A stretch of DNA of 64,000 nt from Deinococcus humi (GCF_014201875.1 NZ_JACHFL010000016.1:49639-113638); one strand, 5' to 3'. Counted from the first letter of the stretch, positions 53,600-63,776 are shown. Notes: generated by a model from the letters alone, not told the origin. Numbers and translations: made by a program.

Positions 53600-56155
53600 A
53601 TGCCAACCTCCCCCACGTTTTCCGGCTTCGTGCAGGTGCGCGGGGCTCGGGAGCACAATCTCAAGAATCTTTCGGTACAACTGCCACGTGACGCACTGGT
53701 GGTGTTCACTGGAGTGTCCGGCTCAGGCAAATCCTCGCTGGCCTTCGGGACGCTGTACGCCGAGGCGCAGCGGCGGTACCTCGAATCCGTCTCGCCCTAC
53801 GCCCGTCGGCTGTTTCATCAGGTGGGAGCACCCGATGTAGACGCCATTGATGGCTTGCCACCAGCCGTTGCCCTACAACAGCAGCGGGGCACCCCCACGG
53901 CGCGTTCATCGGTCGGCAGCGTCACCACCCTGTCCAATCTGGTTCGGATGCTGTACTCCCGCGCCGGAACATATCCACCAGGACAGGACATCGTCTACGC
54001 CGAGGGTTTCTCGCCCAATACCCCTGAAGGAGCCTGCCCCAACTGCCACGGCCTGGGCCGGGTATACGAGGTCACCGAGGCGTCCATGGTGCCCGATCCA
54101 TCGCTGACCATCCGGGAGCGGGCAGTCGCGGCCTGGCCCCAGGCATGGGGCGGGCAGAATCAGCGGGACATCCTGGTCTCGCTGGGCATTGACGTGGATG
54201 TGCCGTGGCGTGAGCTGCCGCAGGAGACACGTGACTGGATCCTGTTCAGCGAGGAGCAACCGGTGGTGCCGGTGTATCCCGGCCTGAGTCCCGAGGAAAC
54301 CAAGCGGGCCGTGAGGCGCAAACTTGACCCCGACTACATGGGCACCTTCAGCAGCGCCCGACGGCATGTTCTGCACACCTTCGCCACCACCGAGAGCGCG
54401 GCCATGAAACGGCGTGTGCAGGCGTACATGATCTCGGCGGAGTGCCCCGCCTGCCACGGCAAGAGGCTGCGTCCCGAGGCCCTGGCAGTCACGTTCGCAG
54501 GGCACGACATCACTGAGTTCTCCCGACTGCCCCTGAAACAGGTCGCCGCGCTGCTGCGCCCCTACGTCAGCGGCCAAGAGAAGGGTCACACGCAGCTCGT
54601 CGAGCGCCAGCCAGAACAGGCGCTGGCACAACAGCACCTGAGCGGGGATCTGGTCGCGCGATTAAATGTGCTGCTGGACCTGGGACTGGGATACCTGCAG
54701 CTTGAACGTTCGACGCCCTCCCTGTCGCCTGGCGAATTGCAGCGGCTGCGCCTGGCCACCCAGCTGTATTCCAATCTGTTCGGCGTGGTGTACGTTCTAG
54801 ATGAGCCCTCGGCTGGCCTGCATCCGGCCGATACCGAGGCGCTGCTGAAGGCCCTGGGCGGCCTGAAGGCAGCCGGCAACTCATTGTTCGTCGTGGAACA
54901 TGATCTGGACGTGGTGCGCCACGCCGACTGGCTGGTGGATGTCGGCCCCGGTGCTGGGGAACAGGGCGGCCAGATCCTTTACAGCGGTCCGCCAGAGGGA
55001 CTGCGACAGGTTCAGGACTCCAGTACCGCCGAGTACCTGTTCAGGACGGTATCACCCGAAACGCACCCACCGCGCACGCCTTCCGGCTGGCTGAAGCTGG
55101 AAGGCGTGACGCGCCACAACCTCAAAGACCTGAGCGTCCGGTTTCCACTGGGCGCACTGACCTGCGTGACCGGCGTCTCCGGCTCGGGCAAATCCACGCT
55201 GGTCAGTCAGGTGCTGGCCGAAACACTGGCCGTTCATTACGGTCAACCGAACGTTCTCCAGACCACCGATTTCTTGGATGACGAAGACCCTAGCGATACT
55301 CCAGCGGCCACCACCGTCGCGCGACTGGGGGGCGACGTGGCCTCGTTGTCAAGGCTGGTACAGGTGGACCAGAGACCGATTGGCCGCACGCCCAGAAGCA
55401 ATATGGCCACCTATACCGGCCTGTTTGATCACGTCCGCAAGCTTTTCGCCGCCACACCGCTCGCCCGCGAGAACGGCTTTGGGCCTGGGCGCTTTTCCTT
55501 CAACGTCCGGGGTGGGCGCTGTGAACATTGCCAGGGTGAGGGCTGGGTGATGGTGGAGCTGCTGTTCCTACCCAGCGTATATGCGCCGTGCCCGGTGTGC
55601 CACGGGGCGCGTTACAACGCCGAGACGCTGAAGGTTCAGTACCGGGGGCGCAACGTCGCCGAGGTGCTGGGCATGACGGTGGACGACGCCTGGGACTTCT
55701 TCCGGGACGACGCGGCCGTTTTCCGCAGTCTGGATACCCTGCGCGAGGTGGGGCTGGGGTATCTGCGGCTGGGGCAGCCCGCCACTGAACTGTCGGGCGG
55801 TGAGGCGCAGCGCATCAAACTGGCCACCGAGCTGCAACGCGCCGGACGGGGACGGACGCTCTACATCCTGGATGAGCCCACCACGGGTCTGCACCCTGCC
55901 GACGTGGAGCGTCTGGCGCGTCAACTGGACCGGCTGGTCGACGCCGGACACACTGTGATCGCCGTGGAGCATGACATGCAGCTGGTCGTCGGCAGCGACT
56001 GGGTCATTGATGTCGGGCCTGGCGCGGGGGACGAGGGCGGCCAGATCGTGGCGCAGGGCACGCCCCTGGAGGTGGCGCAGGCCGGAGGCAGCCGAACCGC
56101 ACCGTACCTGGCGCGGGCGCTGGACACCGCCGAAGGGGCAGCGGTGAGGCATTGA
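53600..56155 (+). CDS. uvrA2: UvrA2-like excinuclease ATPase paralogue
   Basis: 851 residues, shorter than UvrA1 (about 940-1000). Two ABC ATPase halves: Walker [11 protein letters not shown] (about 38-47) and [10 protein letters not shown] (about 523-532), signature 1 [11 protein letters not shown] (a Pro replaces the first Gly) and signature 2 [11 protein letters not shown]. Walker [16 protein letters not shown] and [15 protein letters not shown]. Zinc motifs [20 protein letters not shown] and CPVCHG are present. The UvrB-interaction segment between Walker A1 and signature 1 looks reduced, as in UvrA2/DrrC-type proteins. Those proteins protect against DNA-binding drugs and have weak or no excision role. 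AT-rich DNA precedes. Single gene. Confidence 0.9.
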   Translation: MPTSPTFSGFVQVRGAREHNLKNLSVQLPRDALVVFTGVSGSGKSSLAFGTLYAEAQRRYLESVSPYARRLFHQVGAPDVDAIDGLPPAVALQQQRGTPTARSSVGSVTTLSNLVRMLYSRAGTYPPGQDIVYAEGFSPNTPEGACPNCHGLGRVYEVTEASMVPDPSLTIRERAVAAWPQAWGGQNQRDILVSLGIDVDVPWRELPQETRDWILFSEEQPVVPVYPGLSPEETKRAVRRKLDPDYMGTFSSARRHVLHTFATTESAAMKRRVQAYMISAECPACHGKRLRPEALAVTFAGHDITEFSRLPLKQVAALLRPYVSGQEKGHTQLVERQPEQALAQQHLSGDLVARLNVLLDLGLGYLQLERSTPSLSPGELQRLRLATQLYSNLFGVVYVLDEPSAGLHPADTEALLKALGGLKAAGNSLFVVEHDLDVVRHADWLVDVGPGAGEQGGQILYSGPPEGLRQVQDSSTAEYLFRTVSPETHPPRTPSGWLKLEGVTRHNLKDLSVRFPLGALTCVTGVSGSGKSTLVSQVLAETLAVHYGQPNVLQTTDFLDDEDPSDTPAATTVARLGGDVASLSRLVQVDQRPIGRTPRSNMATYTGLFDHVRKLFAATPLARENGFGPGRFSFNVRGGRCEHCQGEGWVMVELLFLPSVYAPCPVCHGARYNAETLKVQYRGRNVAEVLGMTVDDAWDFFRDDAAVFRSLDTLREVGLGYLRLGQPATELSGGEAQRIKLATELQRAGRGRTLYILDEPTTGLHPADVERLARQLDRLVDAGHTVIAVEHDMQLVVGSDWVIDVGPGAGDEGGQIVAQGTPLEVAQAGGSRTAPYLARALDTAEGAAVRH

Positions 56156-56473
56156 AGGGGACGGACCGTAAGAGGTGAAACATTCCTGGGGCATCCTCAT
56201 CCCACTCTGCTTAACCGCACCAAGCGGCTCGTTCAGCCAGGAGATCGGGCATCTTGTCAGGAAGATCGGGGGCCTACGGGCGCTCCTCACCTGACGCTGT
56301 TCGCTTCATCCGACACAGCAATGACGCACGAACCCACGGTGGTCGGCAGGAGGAATCAGTGTTACGGGTTGAAACGCAGCCAGCATCCAGAATCGTGCTG
56401 AACCACGGAACTTAAAGAAACCAGGGCAGGCCCGGCGCATCTCCTTTGCCGTGCCTTGGGGCATAGTGACCCC
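56156..56473. other. Gap, nothing recognised
   Basis: A 318-bp gap between uvrA2 and DUF1206. There is no family-like frame, no hairpin with T-tract and no clear promoter. Confidence 0.4.
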
Positions 56474-57310
56474 ATGTCAACTGCCAGATCACAGGTCGAG
56501 CGCGCTGGCCGCCAGGTTGCCCCTTGGCTGGAGGCCCTGGCCCGGTTCGGGTATGCCAGCAAGGGCGTGGTGTACGGCACGATAGGCTTTCTGGCCCTGA
56601 GTCTCGTGCTGGGCGCTGGCGGTACCACCACCGACACCAGGGGGGCGCTGCTACGCCTGCAGGACCTTCCGGGGGGCAGCGTCCTGCTGTGGGTGCTGGT
56701 GGTGGGCCTGACCGGCTACGCACTGTGGCAGCTGCTGCGGGCGGTGCTGGATCCAGAACACCAGGGCACCCAGGCCAAGGGACTGGTAAAACGCGCGGGC
56801 TACGCGATCAGTGGCGTCGCCTATCTGGTCCTGGCCGTGTTCAGCGCCCGCATTGCGGCCCAGGGCAGTGCCCCACGAGATCAGAACAGCGAAGCCCAGA
56901 CCGCCTCACAAGTGCTCCAACTTCCAGGCGGTCAATTGCTGCTTGGCCTCGCCGGCGTGGTCCTGCTGGCGGTCGCAGCCAATCAGTTGTACAGCGCCTA
57001 CGGCGCCAAGTTTATGAAACGGATGGCCTTCACCGATGTGGGCGCCCAGTACCAGGGCACCCTGAAACGCATCGGGCAGGTGGGTGTGGCGGCGCGCGGG
57101 CTGCTGCTGACCATTGTAGGAATCTTCCTGCTGGTCGCCGCCTGGCGGAACAAGGCCAGCATTGTGATCGGCACCTCGGAGGCGCTGGCCTGGCTGCGCG
57201 ATCAACCTGCCGGGCAGTTTCTGTTGGGAGCGGTAGCGCTGGGAACCCTGTGTTATGGCGTGTGGTGCGTGACGCAGGCCCTGTACCGCCGCATCAACGT
57301 CATCGACTGA
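56474..57310 (+). CDS. DUF1206 membrane protein
   Basis: 278 residues from ATG 56474. It shows a threefold internal repeat, each unit being two membrane helices: ALARFGYASKGVVYGTIGFL, then YAISGVAYLVLAVFSARIAA, then GVAARGLLLTIVGIFLLVAA. Loops between paired helices contain GGSVLLWVLVVGLTGYALWQ and the later GGQLLLGLAGVVLLAVAANQ. This (GxxxKGvvY...) pattern defines DUF1206 and is repeated three times in the family. Function unknown. The protein is probably in the cytoplasmic membrane. A second start (56456) lies six codons upstream. Confidence 0.9.
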   Translation: MSTARSQVERAGRQVAPWLEALARFGYASKGVVYGTIGFLALSLVLGAGGTTTDTRGALLRLQDLPGGSVLLWVLVVGLTGYALWQLLRAVLDPEHQGTQAKGLVKRAGYAISGVAYLVLAVFSARIAAQGSAPRDQNSEAQTASQVLQLPGGQLLLGLAGVVLLAVAANQLYSAYGAKFMKRMAFTDVGAQYQGTLKRIGQVGVAARGLLLTIVGIFLLVAAWRNKASIVIGTSEALAWLRDQPAGQFLLGAVALGTLCYGVWCVTQALYRRINVID

Positions 57311-57814
57311 GCGCGTAAGGGGTTGAAGCGGGCATGGTGATGCCACAGCGACAAGAACTGACCTTCGGACTGGCAGCGTCAAGCTCAGCTGCTCAACCGA
57401 CGAGACATTCAGGGGACTTTCAGCTCAAGACGCTTCGAGCGGATGTCCCTAAGACGACTGGCAATGGGCGGGCATGCGATGAGGTCAAGACGACTGTGTA
57501 GGTGGCGAGAGACTCTTCCGTAGAGATCTAGACGCGCCGACAGTCCGGCAAGGCACACACTGGACCTGCCCAACAGTCTAATCTCAGCACTCTTCCGACA
57601 CCGAGGCCGCAGAGGAGATCATCCCCAGCGCCCTGTGTGGATGCCTCGGTGGCCACCTACAAAGACAAGGGGTCTTTGCCTTGCCCGGGCTATCACCCAT
57701 CTGCCCGCTAAGGTGGGCACCCCACCTCTCCCCACGGGTTCTCTACAGCGTATTCCTCCATAGGAAGGCTAGCTGTCAGACAGCGGATAGACGTTGGACG
57801 CCAGCATAGACACC
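57311..57814. other. Gap with a possible seventh-order IS6 trace
   Basis: A 504-bp gap. Near 57385-57445 the plus strand reads LLNRRDIQ and later CTTCGAGCGG, which resembles the IS6 transposase N-terminal LSQRDIQ...LFERG, but no terminal repeat was found within 100 bases. Otherwise nothing recognisable. A weak -10-like CATAGG occurs near 57761. Confidence 0.3.
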
Positions 57815-59326
57815 ATGACCGCCGCGCCTCTCTCCCATGACGAGTACGTGCGGCTGCTGGATCTGGCACGCTACGACATTCTCGATACCCCCCGTGAGGA
57901 GGTCTTTGACCGGATTACCCGGCTGGCCGCCCGCCTGCTGGATACTCCGGTGGCGGCCATCAATTTTGTCGACCAGGATCGGCAATGGGGCAAATCCAAC
58001 GTGGGCCTGGGCGATACCGCCGCCCCGCGCCGCGATTCGTTCTGCGCCTGGACGATCCTGCAAGACGGGCCCCTGGTCATCGAGAACACCCAGGCCGATC
58101 CGCGCTTCGTCCATAATCCGATGGTGACCGGGGAGCCGCATATCCGCATGTACGCGGGCACACCGCTGACCACGCCAGCAGGCCAGCGGATCGGGACGCT
58201 GTGCGTGGCCGATGATCAGCTTCATCCGCTGAGCGCGGGCGACTTGCAGGCCCTGCAGGACCTGGCCGCTCTGGCGATGGGCGAGCTGGAACTGCGCGCA
58301 CGCACGCTGGAGCTGGCCCGCGAGCTGAACGCGCAGCAACGCCACAACGCGGACTTGAACCGCAGCCTTGATCACGCCCATATCCTGGAAGGCATCACCA
58401 GTCTGATGGATCTGGACCTGACCCCCGAGGAGACCACCCTGAATGCCGCGGCCCTGCTGGGCGAGGCGCTGAACGCCGATTACATCGGTCTGCTGATTTT
58501 CGAGGGCGGACAGGTCCGTGTGGAGGCCGCCCACCAGACCCCCCAGATATCGCCCGCCGTAAGGGCATTGCCTTCTCCCCTACCCGACTGGTCCAACTCG
58601 GTCACGCAGACCCTGATTCACCTGAGCCAACCCCGCTACGTCGAGGACTATCCGGCCCTGCCCGGCGCACTGGCGGCTATGGTAGAGGCCGGGGTCCAGC
58701 AGATCGCCTGGAAACCGCTGGGCACTCGCAACGGGGTCACCTCGCTGCTGATGGCGGTGCGGCAGCGAGACAACGCCGTTACGCGCTGGCGGGGCAGTGA
58801 CCGCGCACTGCTGGAGGCGGCGGGGCGCAGCGTGCGCAGTGCCCTGAACCGCAGGCTGGAATTCGAGCTGGCCTGCCAGGAGGCCCGGCGCGACCCGCTG
58901 ACCGGCCTGCTCAACCGCCGCGCACTGGAGCAGGATCTGTGCCAGCGGCTGCAGAGTGCCCGTTCCTTCGTGTTGGCCGGGCTGGACCTCGACGGGCTGA
59001 AGGCACTCAATGACCAGGAGGGCCATGCACAGGGCGACAAACTATTGCAGGTGTTCGCCCGTACGCTGAAGACGGAACTGAGCGAAGCAGGTGAGGTCTA
59101 CCGGCTGGGCGGCGACGAGTTCGTGGTGCTTGAGGACGCGAGCGAGGAATCAATCCACCACGCGGTAGAGCGGGCAGTGCTGGCCGCGCGGCAGGTTGGC
59201 GCGCTGAATGGAGCCAGCGTGGGCATCGCGCATAGCCACGAGGGCGACGGAGAAACGCTGCTGGCGCTGGCGGACGAGCGCATGTACGTGGTCAAACGGC
59301 GGCGGCAGGTGGCCCTTTCATCCTGA
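57815..59326 (+). CDS. GAF-GAF-GGDEF diguanylate cyclase
   Basis: About 503 residues from ATG 57815. A TTG 21 bases upstream is possible. The first GAF domain (about 10-160) carries [51 protein letters not shown] and [21 protein letters not shown] coiled linker ([20 protein letters not shown]) is followed by a second GAF-like domain (about 190-335). The GGDEF domain (about 350-500) has [36 protein letters not shown] and [11 protein letters not shown], a complete active site. The protein is soluble and should make cyclic di-GMP in response to a GAF ligand. Single gene. Confidence 0.92.
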   Translation: MTAAPLSHDEYVRLLDLARYDILDTPREEVFDRITRLAARLLDTPVAAINFVDQDRQWGKSNVGLGDTAAPRRDSFCAWTILQDGPLVIENTQADPRFVHNPMVTGEPHIRMYAGTPLTTPAGQRIGTLCVADDQLHPLSAGDLQALQDLAALAMGELELRARTLELARELNAQQRHNADLNRSLDHAHILEGITSLMDLDLTPEETTLNAAALLGEALNADYIGLLIFEGGQVRVEAAHQTPQISPAVRALPSPLPDWSNSVTQTLIHLSQPRYVEDYPALPGALAAMVEAGVQQIAWKPLGTRNGVTSLLMAVRQRDNAVTRWRGSDRALLEAAGRSVRSALNRRLEFELACQEARRDPLTGLLNRRALEQDLCQRLQSARSFVLAGLDLDGLKALNDQEGHAQGDKLLQVFARTLKTELSEAGEVYRLGGDEFVVLEDASEESIHHAVERAVLAARQVGALNGASVGIAHSHEGDGETLLALADERMYVVKRRRQVALSS

Positions 59327-59367
59327 GCGGCTGACTCTCGTGCCCCTATAGCCCAGTCCCGTTGGCC

Positions 59368-59387
59368 TGAACCAGTGGTCTGGTTCA
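59368..59387. terminator. Short hairpin between convergent genes
   Basis: TGAACCAG (59368-59375) pairs with CTGGTTCA (59380-59387) with a 4-nt loop, 41 bases after the cyclase stop and before the end of the SMP-30 transcript remnant. No T-tract. Confidence 0.5.
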
Positions 59388-59453
59388 CCCTCCGCAACAT
59401 GTTGCCAAAGAGCTTGGACACGGGCTCGTTCAGTGGGAGGGTCAGGCCTGAAC

Positions 59454-59534
59454 TCACCGCCGGACCATCGGGCGCCCCATCCGTCCGGTACCGATCAAGG
59501 CCACTTTCAGCCGGGCATCTGGCAGAGCGATCAC
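59454..59534 (-). pseudogene. Truncated N-terminus of a Rossmann dehydrogenase, coupled to SMP-30 gene
   Basis: A GTG at 59534 overlaps the SMP-30 stop (GTGA). The short frame encodes MIALPDARLKVALIGTGRMG and ends RPMVRR before TGA at 59456-59454. The LIGTGRMG motif is the first turn of an NAD(P)-binding Rossmann fold, as in 3-hydroxyisobutyrate or Gfo/Idh/MocA-type dehydrogenases. The rest is missing. A two-gene sugar-lactone/dehydrogenase operon seems to have lost its second gene. Confidence 0.6.
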
Positions 59535-60454
59535 GCCGTCGCGCCGCGCACATTCACCTCAATGCGGTAGAGACTGGTGCTGGCCGCGATGAAAAGAGTG
59601 GTGCCGGCAGGACCGCCGAACGTCAGATTGCCGCTGACCTCTGGTACCTTGATCTCGCCCAGACGGGTGCCGTCCGGCGCGAAGACCTGCACGCCGCTGC
59701 CGCTGCTGGTCCACAGATTGCCGTGGACGTCTACGCGGAAACCATCGGGAAAACCCGGCGAGACCTCGGCGAACAGGCGGGCACGGGTCGCCACACCGTC
59801 CACCAGATCGTAGGCCAGGATGTGATGGTGCCGCTCGGGCCAGTATTGCTCGCCCGTGTGCGTACCCGCCGTGTCGCCCACGTACAGCACCGTCTCGTCC
59901 GGGTTGAAGGCCAGCCCATTCGGACAGACCATGCCGCGCACCACCACGCGCAGGTCCCCGGTGTCCGGGTCAAAGCGGTAGACTTCCTGGCCCGGCTGCT
60001 CCTGCACGCCGCCGTAGCCCTCCTGCGGCTGAATCAGACCGTACGGCGGATCGGTAAACCAGATGCTGCCGTCACGCGCCACCACCACATCGTTGGGGCT
60101 GTTGAAGCGTTTGCCCCCGTACTCGCCCACCAGCACCTTCCAGCCACCGTCATGTTCCTGGCGAACAATCGCCCGTTCACCATGTGAGCAGCCGATGATG
60201 CGCCCCTGGTGATCTAAGGCATGGCCGTTCTGGAAGTGAGAGGGGTTGAGGTACTCCCGCACCGCTTGTCCCTCCTGCCACACCATCAGGCGGTTGCCGG
60301 GAATGTCGCTCCAGACCAGACGGCCATCCGGCAGGTACACCGGTCCCTCGCCCCAGGTGGACCCTGTCCACAGGCATTCCAACGTGGCCGCCTCTTTCAG
60401 CAAGGGCCTCAGGCGCTCGTCCGCCAGCTCGATTCTCGTTTCGGGTGTCTTCAA
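59531..60454 (-). CDS. SMP-30/gluconolactonase family protein
   Basis: 307 residues. It has the six-bladed propeller with the metal-site residues in order: Glu in WGEGPVYLP (about 37), Asn in RFNSPNDVVV (about 125), Asn in PNGLAFNPDE (about 178) and Asp in GFPDGFRVD (about 235). These lactonases hydrolyse sugar or aldonic acid lactones. The cytoplasmic location is indicated by the lack of a signal. The gene is translationally coupled to a truncated dehydrogenase downstream. Together they suggest an oxidative sugar pathway now broken. No transporter is linked. Confidence 0.92.
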   Translation of the reverse strand: MKTPETRIELADERLRPLLKEAATLECLWTGSTWGEGPVYLPDGRLVWSDIPGNRLMVWQEGQAVREYLNPSHFQNGHALDHQGRIIGCSHGERAIVRQEHDGGWKVLVGEYGGKRFNSPNDVVVARDGSIWFTDPPYGLIQPQEGYGGVQEQPGQEVYRFDPDTGDLRVVVRGMVCPNGLAFNPDETVLYVGDTAGTHTGEQYWPERHHHILAYDLVDGVATRARLFAEVSPGFPDGFRVDVHGNLWTSSGSGVQVFAPDGTRLGEIKVPEVSGNLTFGGPAGTTLFIAASTSLYRIEVNVRGATA

Positions 60455-60860
60455 GAGTAGTCCGCCCCCTGTTTGGTGCTGGTTTGTCCGGTTTCAGCAT
60501 AACCTGTGCCCCCTGACCTCCAGACCCGCACTCACCACCCACCCACAACATGAAACGCTGACTGCGCCTCTGAGTACCATCAATGCTGGAGCCGCAGAGG
60601 CGTACACCCTCCCTCTGTCTCCAAACTCAAGTGCCAGGACACCATCCATCACGATGAACACTTGGGTGGGTAAGGCTGGAGGAGCCAGAGGTCTGGCGAG
60701 TGAAGTTGGGACAATTGGACACAGCACTCCCTGACAGGAGCACCGCTGAAAGTCCCCAGCGACTTCCTCCGTCCTCAGGGATTTCGATGGACTTCACTAG
60801 CCACTGTTGCCATCGGCTTACGGGCTTCGCATCGCTCGACTATTTCGTCAATCCAACTTG
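60455..60860. other. Gap upstream of the molybdate-linked regulator
   Basis: A 406-bp gap between divergent genes. A minus-strand frame (60494-60727; VFIVMDGVLALEFGDRG) has no family match I recognise. The promoter of the regulator should lie near 60820-60850, and no clear boxes were found. Confidence 0.35.
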
Positions 60861-60889
60861 ACGTTACGCCCAGTCAACGTTACGCTCAG
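60861..60889. promoter_or_regulatory. Direct repeat ACGTTACGCyCAG before the XRE regulator
   Basis: ACGTTACGCCCAG (60861-60873) and ACGTTACGCTCAG (60877-60889) are 16 bp apart, ending 2 bases before the ATG of the XRE-type regulator. This is a likely autoregulatory site, and possibly also its site for the mod genes. The second repeat overlaps the ribosome-binding position. Confidence 0.65.
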
Positions 60890-60891
60890 GC

Positions 60892-62013
60892 ATGTCTTCC
60901 GTGCAGGGCGCTTTGCGCTCCTCCGTCCAGGAGCACCGTAAAGCAGCTGGTCTGGGAGCTGCCGATCTGGCCCGCCGGGCGGGCATCACCCGTCAGGCGC
61001 TGCACAACATCGAAACAGGCCATTCGGTCCCCACCACCGTGGTGGCGCTGCGGCTGGCCCAGGCGCTGGGCTGCCGCGTCGATGAGCTGTTCAGCCTGAC
61101 CCCCGGCACCGTACACGCACATCTGATCGGCGACGCCGCGCCAGGGGGCCGCGTTCGCCTGGCGCGCCTGGACCACGAGCTGATGGCCGTTCCATTGCAG
61201 GGTGCGGCGGGCCTAGGCCACCGGGCTGACGGCATGATCACGGCCCGACGTGAAGCCGAAGTGGAGGTGGAACTGAGTGGGGATCTGGAGCTGGCCGAAC
61301 GCTCGGTCATCCTGAGCGGCTGCGATCCGTCGCTGGAACTGCTGGCCGCGCACACCGCGAAGAGTGCGCCGGACCTGCGGGTGATCACCTGCCCGGCCTC
61401 CAGTCAGGCAGCGCTGGCGGGTCTGGCGGCCGGGCAGGCCCATCTGGCCGGCATTCATCTGTGGGACGCCGGGAGCCAGGAGTCCAATCTGCCCTTCGTG
61501 CGGCAGCTGGGGCTGGCTCAATCGGTGCACGTCATTGCGCTCTGGACCTGGGAGCAGGGCCTGCTGACGGCGGCGGGCAATCCTGGGGGCATCCGGGGCG
61601 TGGACGAACTGCGCAGCGGCGGCCTGCGCCTGATCAACCGCGACCCCGGTTCGGGCAGTCGCCTGATGCTGGACGCATGGCTCGATGCGGCCAACTTCAG
61701 CGGGGCGGAGCGTCAGGCACTGCCCGGCTACCAGGATGAGGTGGCCTCCCCCCTGGAAGCCGCGCGCCGGATTCAGTCGGGTGCGGCCGATCTGGCCCCT
61801 GGCCCCCGCGTGGCCGCGCAGGCCCTGGGTCTGGATTTTGTGCCTCTGCAACGCGAGCACTTCGATCTGATCGTTCCCGAAGCGTATCAAAGCCATCCGG
61901 CCGTGCGCGCTTTGCTGCACACCGCTCGCAGCGACGCTTTTCTGTGGGAGCTGGCTGCACTGGGCGGCTACGACGCCGCGCAGGTGGGGCAACTCCGGGG
62001 CATCGTCACCTGA
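60892..62013 (+). CDS. XRE-family regulator fused to a periplasmic-binding (PBP-like) domain
   Basis: 373 residues. The N-terminal helix-turn-helix is XRE type (about 8-65; LGAADLARRAGITRQALHNI, ETGHSVPTTVVALRLAQAL). The C-terminal about 220 residues are a PBP-like ligand domain with RSVILSGCDPSLELLAAH, LVTCPASSQAALAGLAAGQA-like spacing, AGIHLWDAGSQE, LRLINRDPGSGSRLMLDAWL and LDFVPLQREHFDLIVPEAY. This is the layout of ModE-like/MopI regulators that sense molybdate or tungstate, or related oxyanions. modA and modB follow directly, so it probably regulates molybdate uptake. No TOBE/Mop domain is seen. Confidence 0.88.
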   Translation: MSSVQGALRSSVQEHRKAAGLGAADLARRAGITRQALHNIETGHSVPTTVVALRLAQALGCRVDELFSLTPGTVHAHLIGDAAPGGRVRLARLDHELMAVPLQGAAGLGHRADGMITARREAEVEVELSGDLELAERSVILSGCDPSLELLAAHTAKSAPDLRVITCPASSQAALAGLAAGQAHLAGIHLWDAGSQESNLPFVRQLGLAQSVHVIALWTWEQGLLTAAGNPGGIRGVDELRSGGLRLINRDPGSGSRLMLDAWLDAANFSGAERQALPGYQDEVASPLEAARRIQSGAADLAPGPRVAAQALGLDFVPLQREHFDLIVPEAYQSHPAVRALLHTARSDAFLWELAALGGYDAAQVGQLRGIVT

Positions 62014-62051
62014 CTGCCATTGCAGAGCGGCCAGTTCATCTGAGGTTCAAC

Positions 62052-62900
62052 ATGATCTTGAAACTTCTCGCTTCCACCCTCCTTCTGACGCTGGGCAGCG
62101 CCAGTGCGGCCAGTCTGACCGTGTTCGCCGCCGCCTCGCTGACTGACGCCTTCGCCGAAATCGGCAGATCTTTCGATGCAGCCACCGGAAACACCACCAC
62201 CTTTCAGTTCGCCGGGTCACAGGCGCTCAGGACACAACTCGACAACGGGGCGCGGCCCGACGTGTACGCCAGTGCCAACAATGCCCAGTTCGATCCACTG
62301 GTGAAATCCGGTCTGCTGAGCAGCGGTCAGCCATTCCTGAGCAACCGACTGGCGGTGATCGCGCCGAGGAACAACGTCAAGATTCAGACTCTGCTGGACC
62401 TGAGCAAGCCAGGGGTCAGGCTGGTGATCGCCGATAAGGCGGTTCCCGTTGGCGATTACACCCGCCGGATGATCAGTGCCATCGACAAATCAGGCGCGTA
62501 TGGTAAGGATTTCTCCGGGAAATTTCTGAAGAACGTGGTCAGTGAAGAGCCGAATGTTCGTCAGGTGGCCCTGAAGGTGCAACTGGGCGAGGCCGATGCC
62601 GCCGTCGTGTACAGCTCGGACGTGACCCCCGCCCTGCGGCCCAGCGTGCGCGTGATTGCGCTGCCCACCCGCTTCAATCAGAGCGCGAGTTATCCCATCG
62701 GCATACTCAAAAACTCTGCCCATCCGGAGGCGGCACAGGCGTTCGTGAAGTTCGTGCTGTCGGCCGAGGGACAGGCCATCCTGAAGAAGTGGGGGTTCCT
62801 GAAGCCGCCGGCACAGCCAGCCACGCGCATCAGCAGCGTAGCGGTGCGCGCCGCCATCATGGGGGATGACGCCATGCCCACGGTGAGGGCGAGGAAATGA
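62052..62900 (+). CDS. modA: Molybdate ABC transporter substrate-binding protein ModA
   Basis: About 282 residues from ATG 62052. A signal peptide (LKLLASTLLLTLGSASAA) is followed by the type II binding fold with ModA motifs: LTVFAAASLTDAFAEIG, FAGSQALRTQLDNGARPDVY, ASANNAQFDPLV, and the ligand-site region ADKAVPVGDYTR. Then comes GEADAAVVYSSDV and the C-terminal hinge SASYPIGILKNSAHPEAAQ. An unusual 30-residue C-terminal tail (RISSVAVRAAIMGDDAMPTV) follows the domain. It delivers molybdate (or tungstate) to ModB. The gene follows the regulator after 38 bases. Confidence 0.92.
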   Translation: MILKLLASTLLLTLGSASAASLTVFAAASLTDAFAEIGRSFDAATGNTTTFQFAGSQALRTQLDNGARPDVYASANNAQFDPLVKSGLLSSGQPFLSNRLAVIAPRNNVKIQTLLDLSKPGVRLVIADKAVPVGDYTRRMISAIDKSGAYGKDFSGKFLKNVVSEEPNVRQVALKVQLGEADAAVVYSSDVTPALRPSVRVIALPTRFNQSASYPIGILKNSAHPEAAQAFVKFVLSAEGQAILKKWGFLKPPAQPATRISSVAVRAAIMGDDAMPTVRARK

Positions 62901-62925
62901 CCCGTCCTCTGGCAGGTGGACCCAA

Positions 62926-63765
62926 CTGACCACCCATCCCAGCCGCGAGAGCCGGTCTGCCCGTCTGGGCGGGCGGACCGGGCGGCATGGCGTGCCCGCC
63001 CTTCCGTTGGCCCTGAGTGTCCTTCTGGTGCTGTTTCTGGTGCTGCCGTTGCTGGCGCTGCTGTTACGTGGGCTGAACGCCCAATTCCTGCCCACCCTGC
63101 TGGGGCCAGTGGTGCTTGATGCCCTGCAGGTCAGCCTGCTGACCACCAGTTGCACGATGATCCTGACTGTGCTGCTCGGCACGCCCGTGGCCTGGCTGCT
63201 GGCCCGCCACGATTTCGCTGGGAAGACGGCGCTGGACACCCTGCTGGACCTGCCCATCGTGCTGCCGCCGGTGGTGGCCGGGGTGGGGCTGCTGCTGGCC
63301 TTTGGGCGAAATGGTCTGCTAGGCGCTCCGCTGGAACTGGCAGGCATCAGCGTGGCCTTTTCCCCTGCTGCAGTGGTCCTGGCACAACTGTTCGTGGCTG
63401 CTCCGTTTTACCTGCGGACCGCCAAGGCAGGCTTCATGGCCGTGGACCGCGACGTCGAGGACGCCGCCCGCACTGATGGGGCAGACCGCTGGACGGTCTT
63501 TCGGTACATCACCTGGCCGCTGGCGTTCGCGTTCCTGCTTGAGGGCCTGGTCCTGACGTGGGCGCGGGCGTTGGGTGAATTCGGGGCCACCATCCTGTTC
63601 GCCGGATCGCTGCAGGGCAAAACGCGGACCATTACGCTGGCGATCTACTCCGCTCTGGAATCCGATCTTGCCCCGGCGCTGGTGCTGTCGGCGGTGATGG
63701 TGGTCGTGGCTTTCACGGTCCTGGTCGTGGTGCGGAGACTGGGCAGTGCCCACACCTCACGTTGA
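62926..63765 (+). CDS. modB: Molybdate ABC transporter permease ModB
   Basis: About 280 residues if a CTG at 62926 is the start (AGGTGG 6-7 bases upstream). The first standard start in frame is GTG 62992 (about 258 residues). Five or six membrane helices (LPLALSVLLVLFLVLPLLAL, then LLDLPIVLPPVVAGVGLLLA and LAFAFLLEGLVLTWARALGE) and the cytoplasmic EAA loop EDAARTDGADRWTVFRYITW identify the CysTW/ModB permease type. ModB forms the channel for ModA. No modC ATPase gene follows; a terminator comes 12 bases later, so the ATPase must be encoded elsewhere or be shared. Confidence 0.9.
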   Translation: MTTHPSRESRSARLGGRTGRHGVPALPLALSVLLVLFLVLPLLALLLRGLNAQFLPTLLGPVVLDALQVSLLTTSCTMILTVLLGTPVAWLLARHDFAGKTALDTLLDLPIVLPPVVAGVGLLLAFGRNGLLGAPLELAGISVAFSPAAVVLAQLFVAAPFYLRTAKAGFMAVDRDVEDAARTDGADRWTVFRYITWPLAFAFLLEGLVLTWARALGEFGATILFAGSLQGKTRTITLAIYSALESDLAPALVLSAVMVVVAFTVLVVVRRLGSAHTSR

Positions 63766-63776
63766 TGGCGAAATCG

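Noticed and set aside
57385..57445. A further IS6 transposase N-terminal trace (LLNRRDIQ ... CTTCGAGCGG).
   Set aside because: No terminal repeat nearby and the match is short. It could be chance in GC-rich DNA. Mentioned only in the gap entry.
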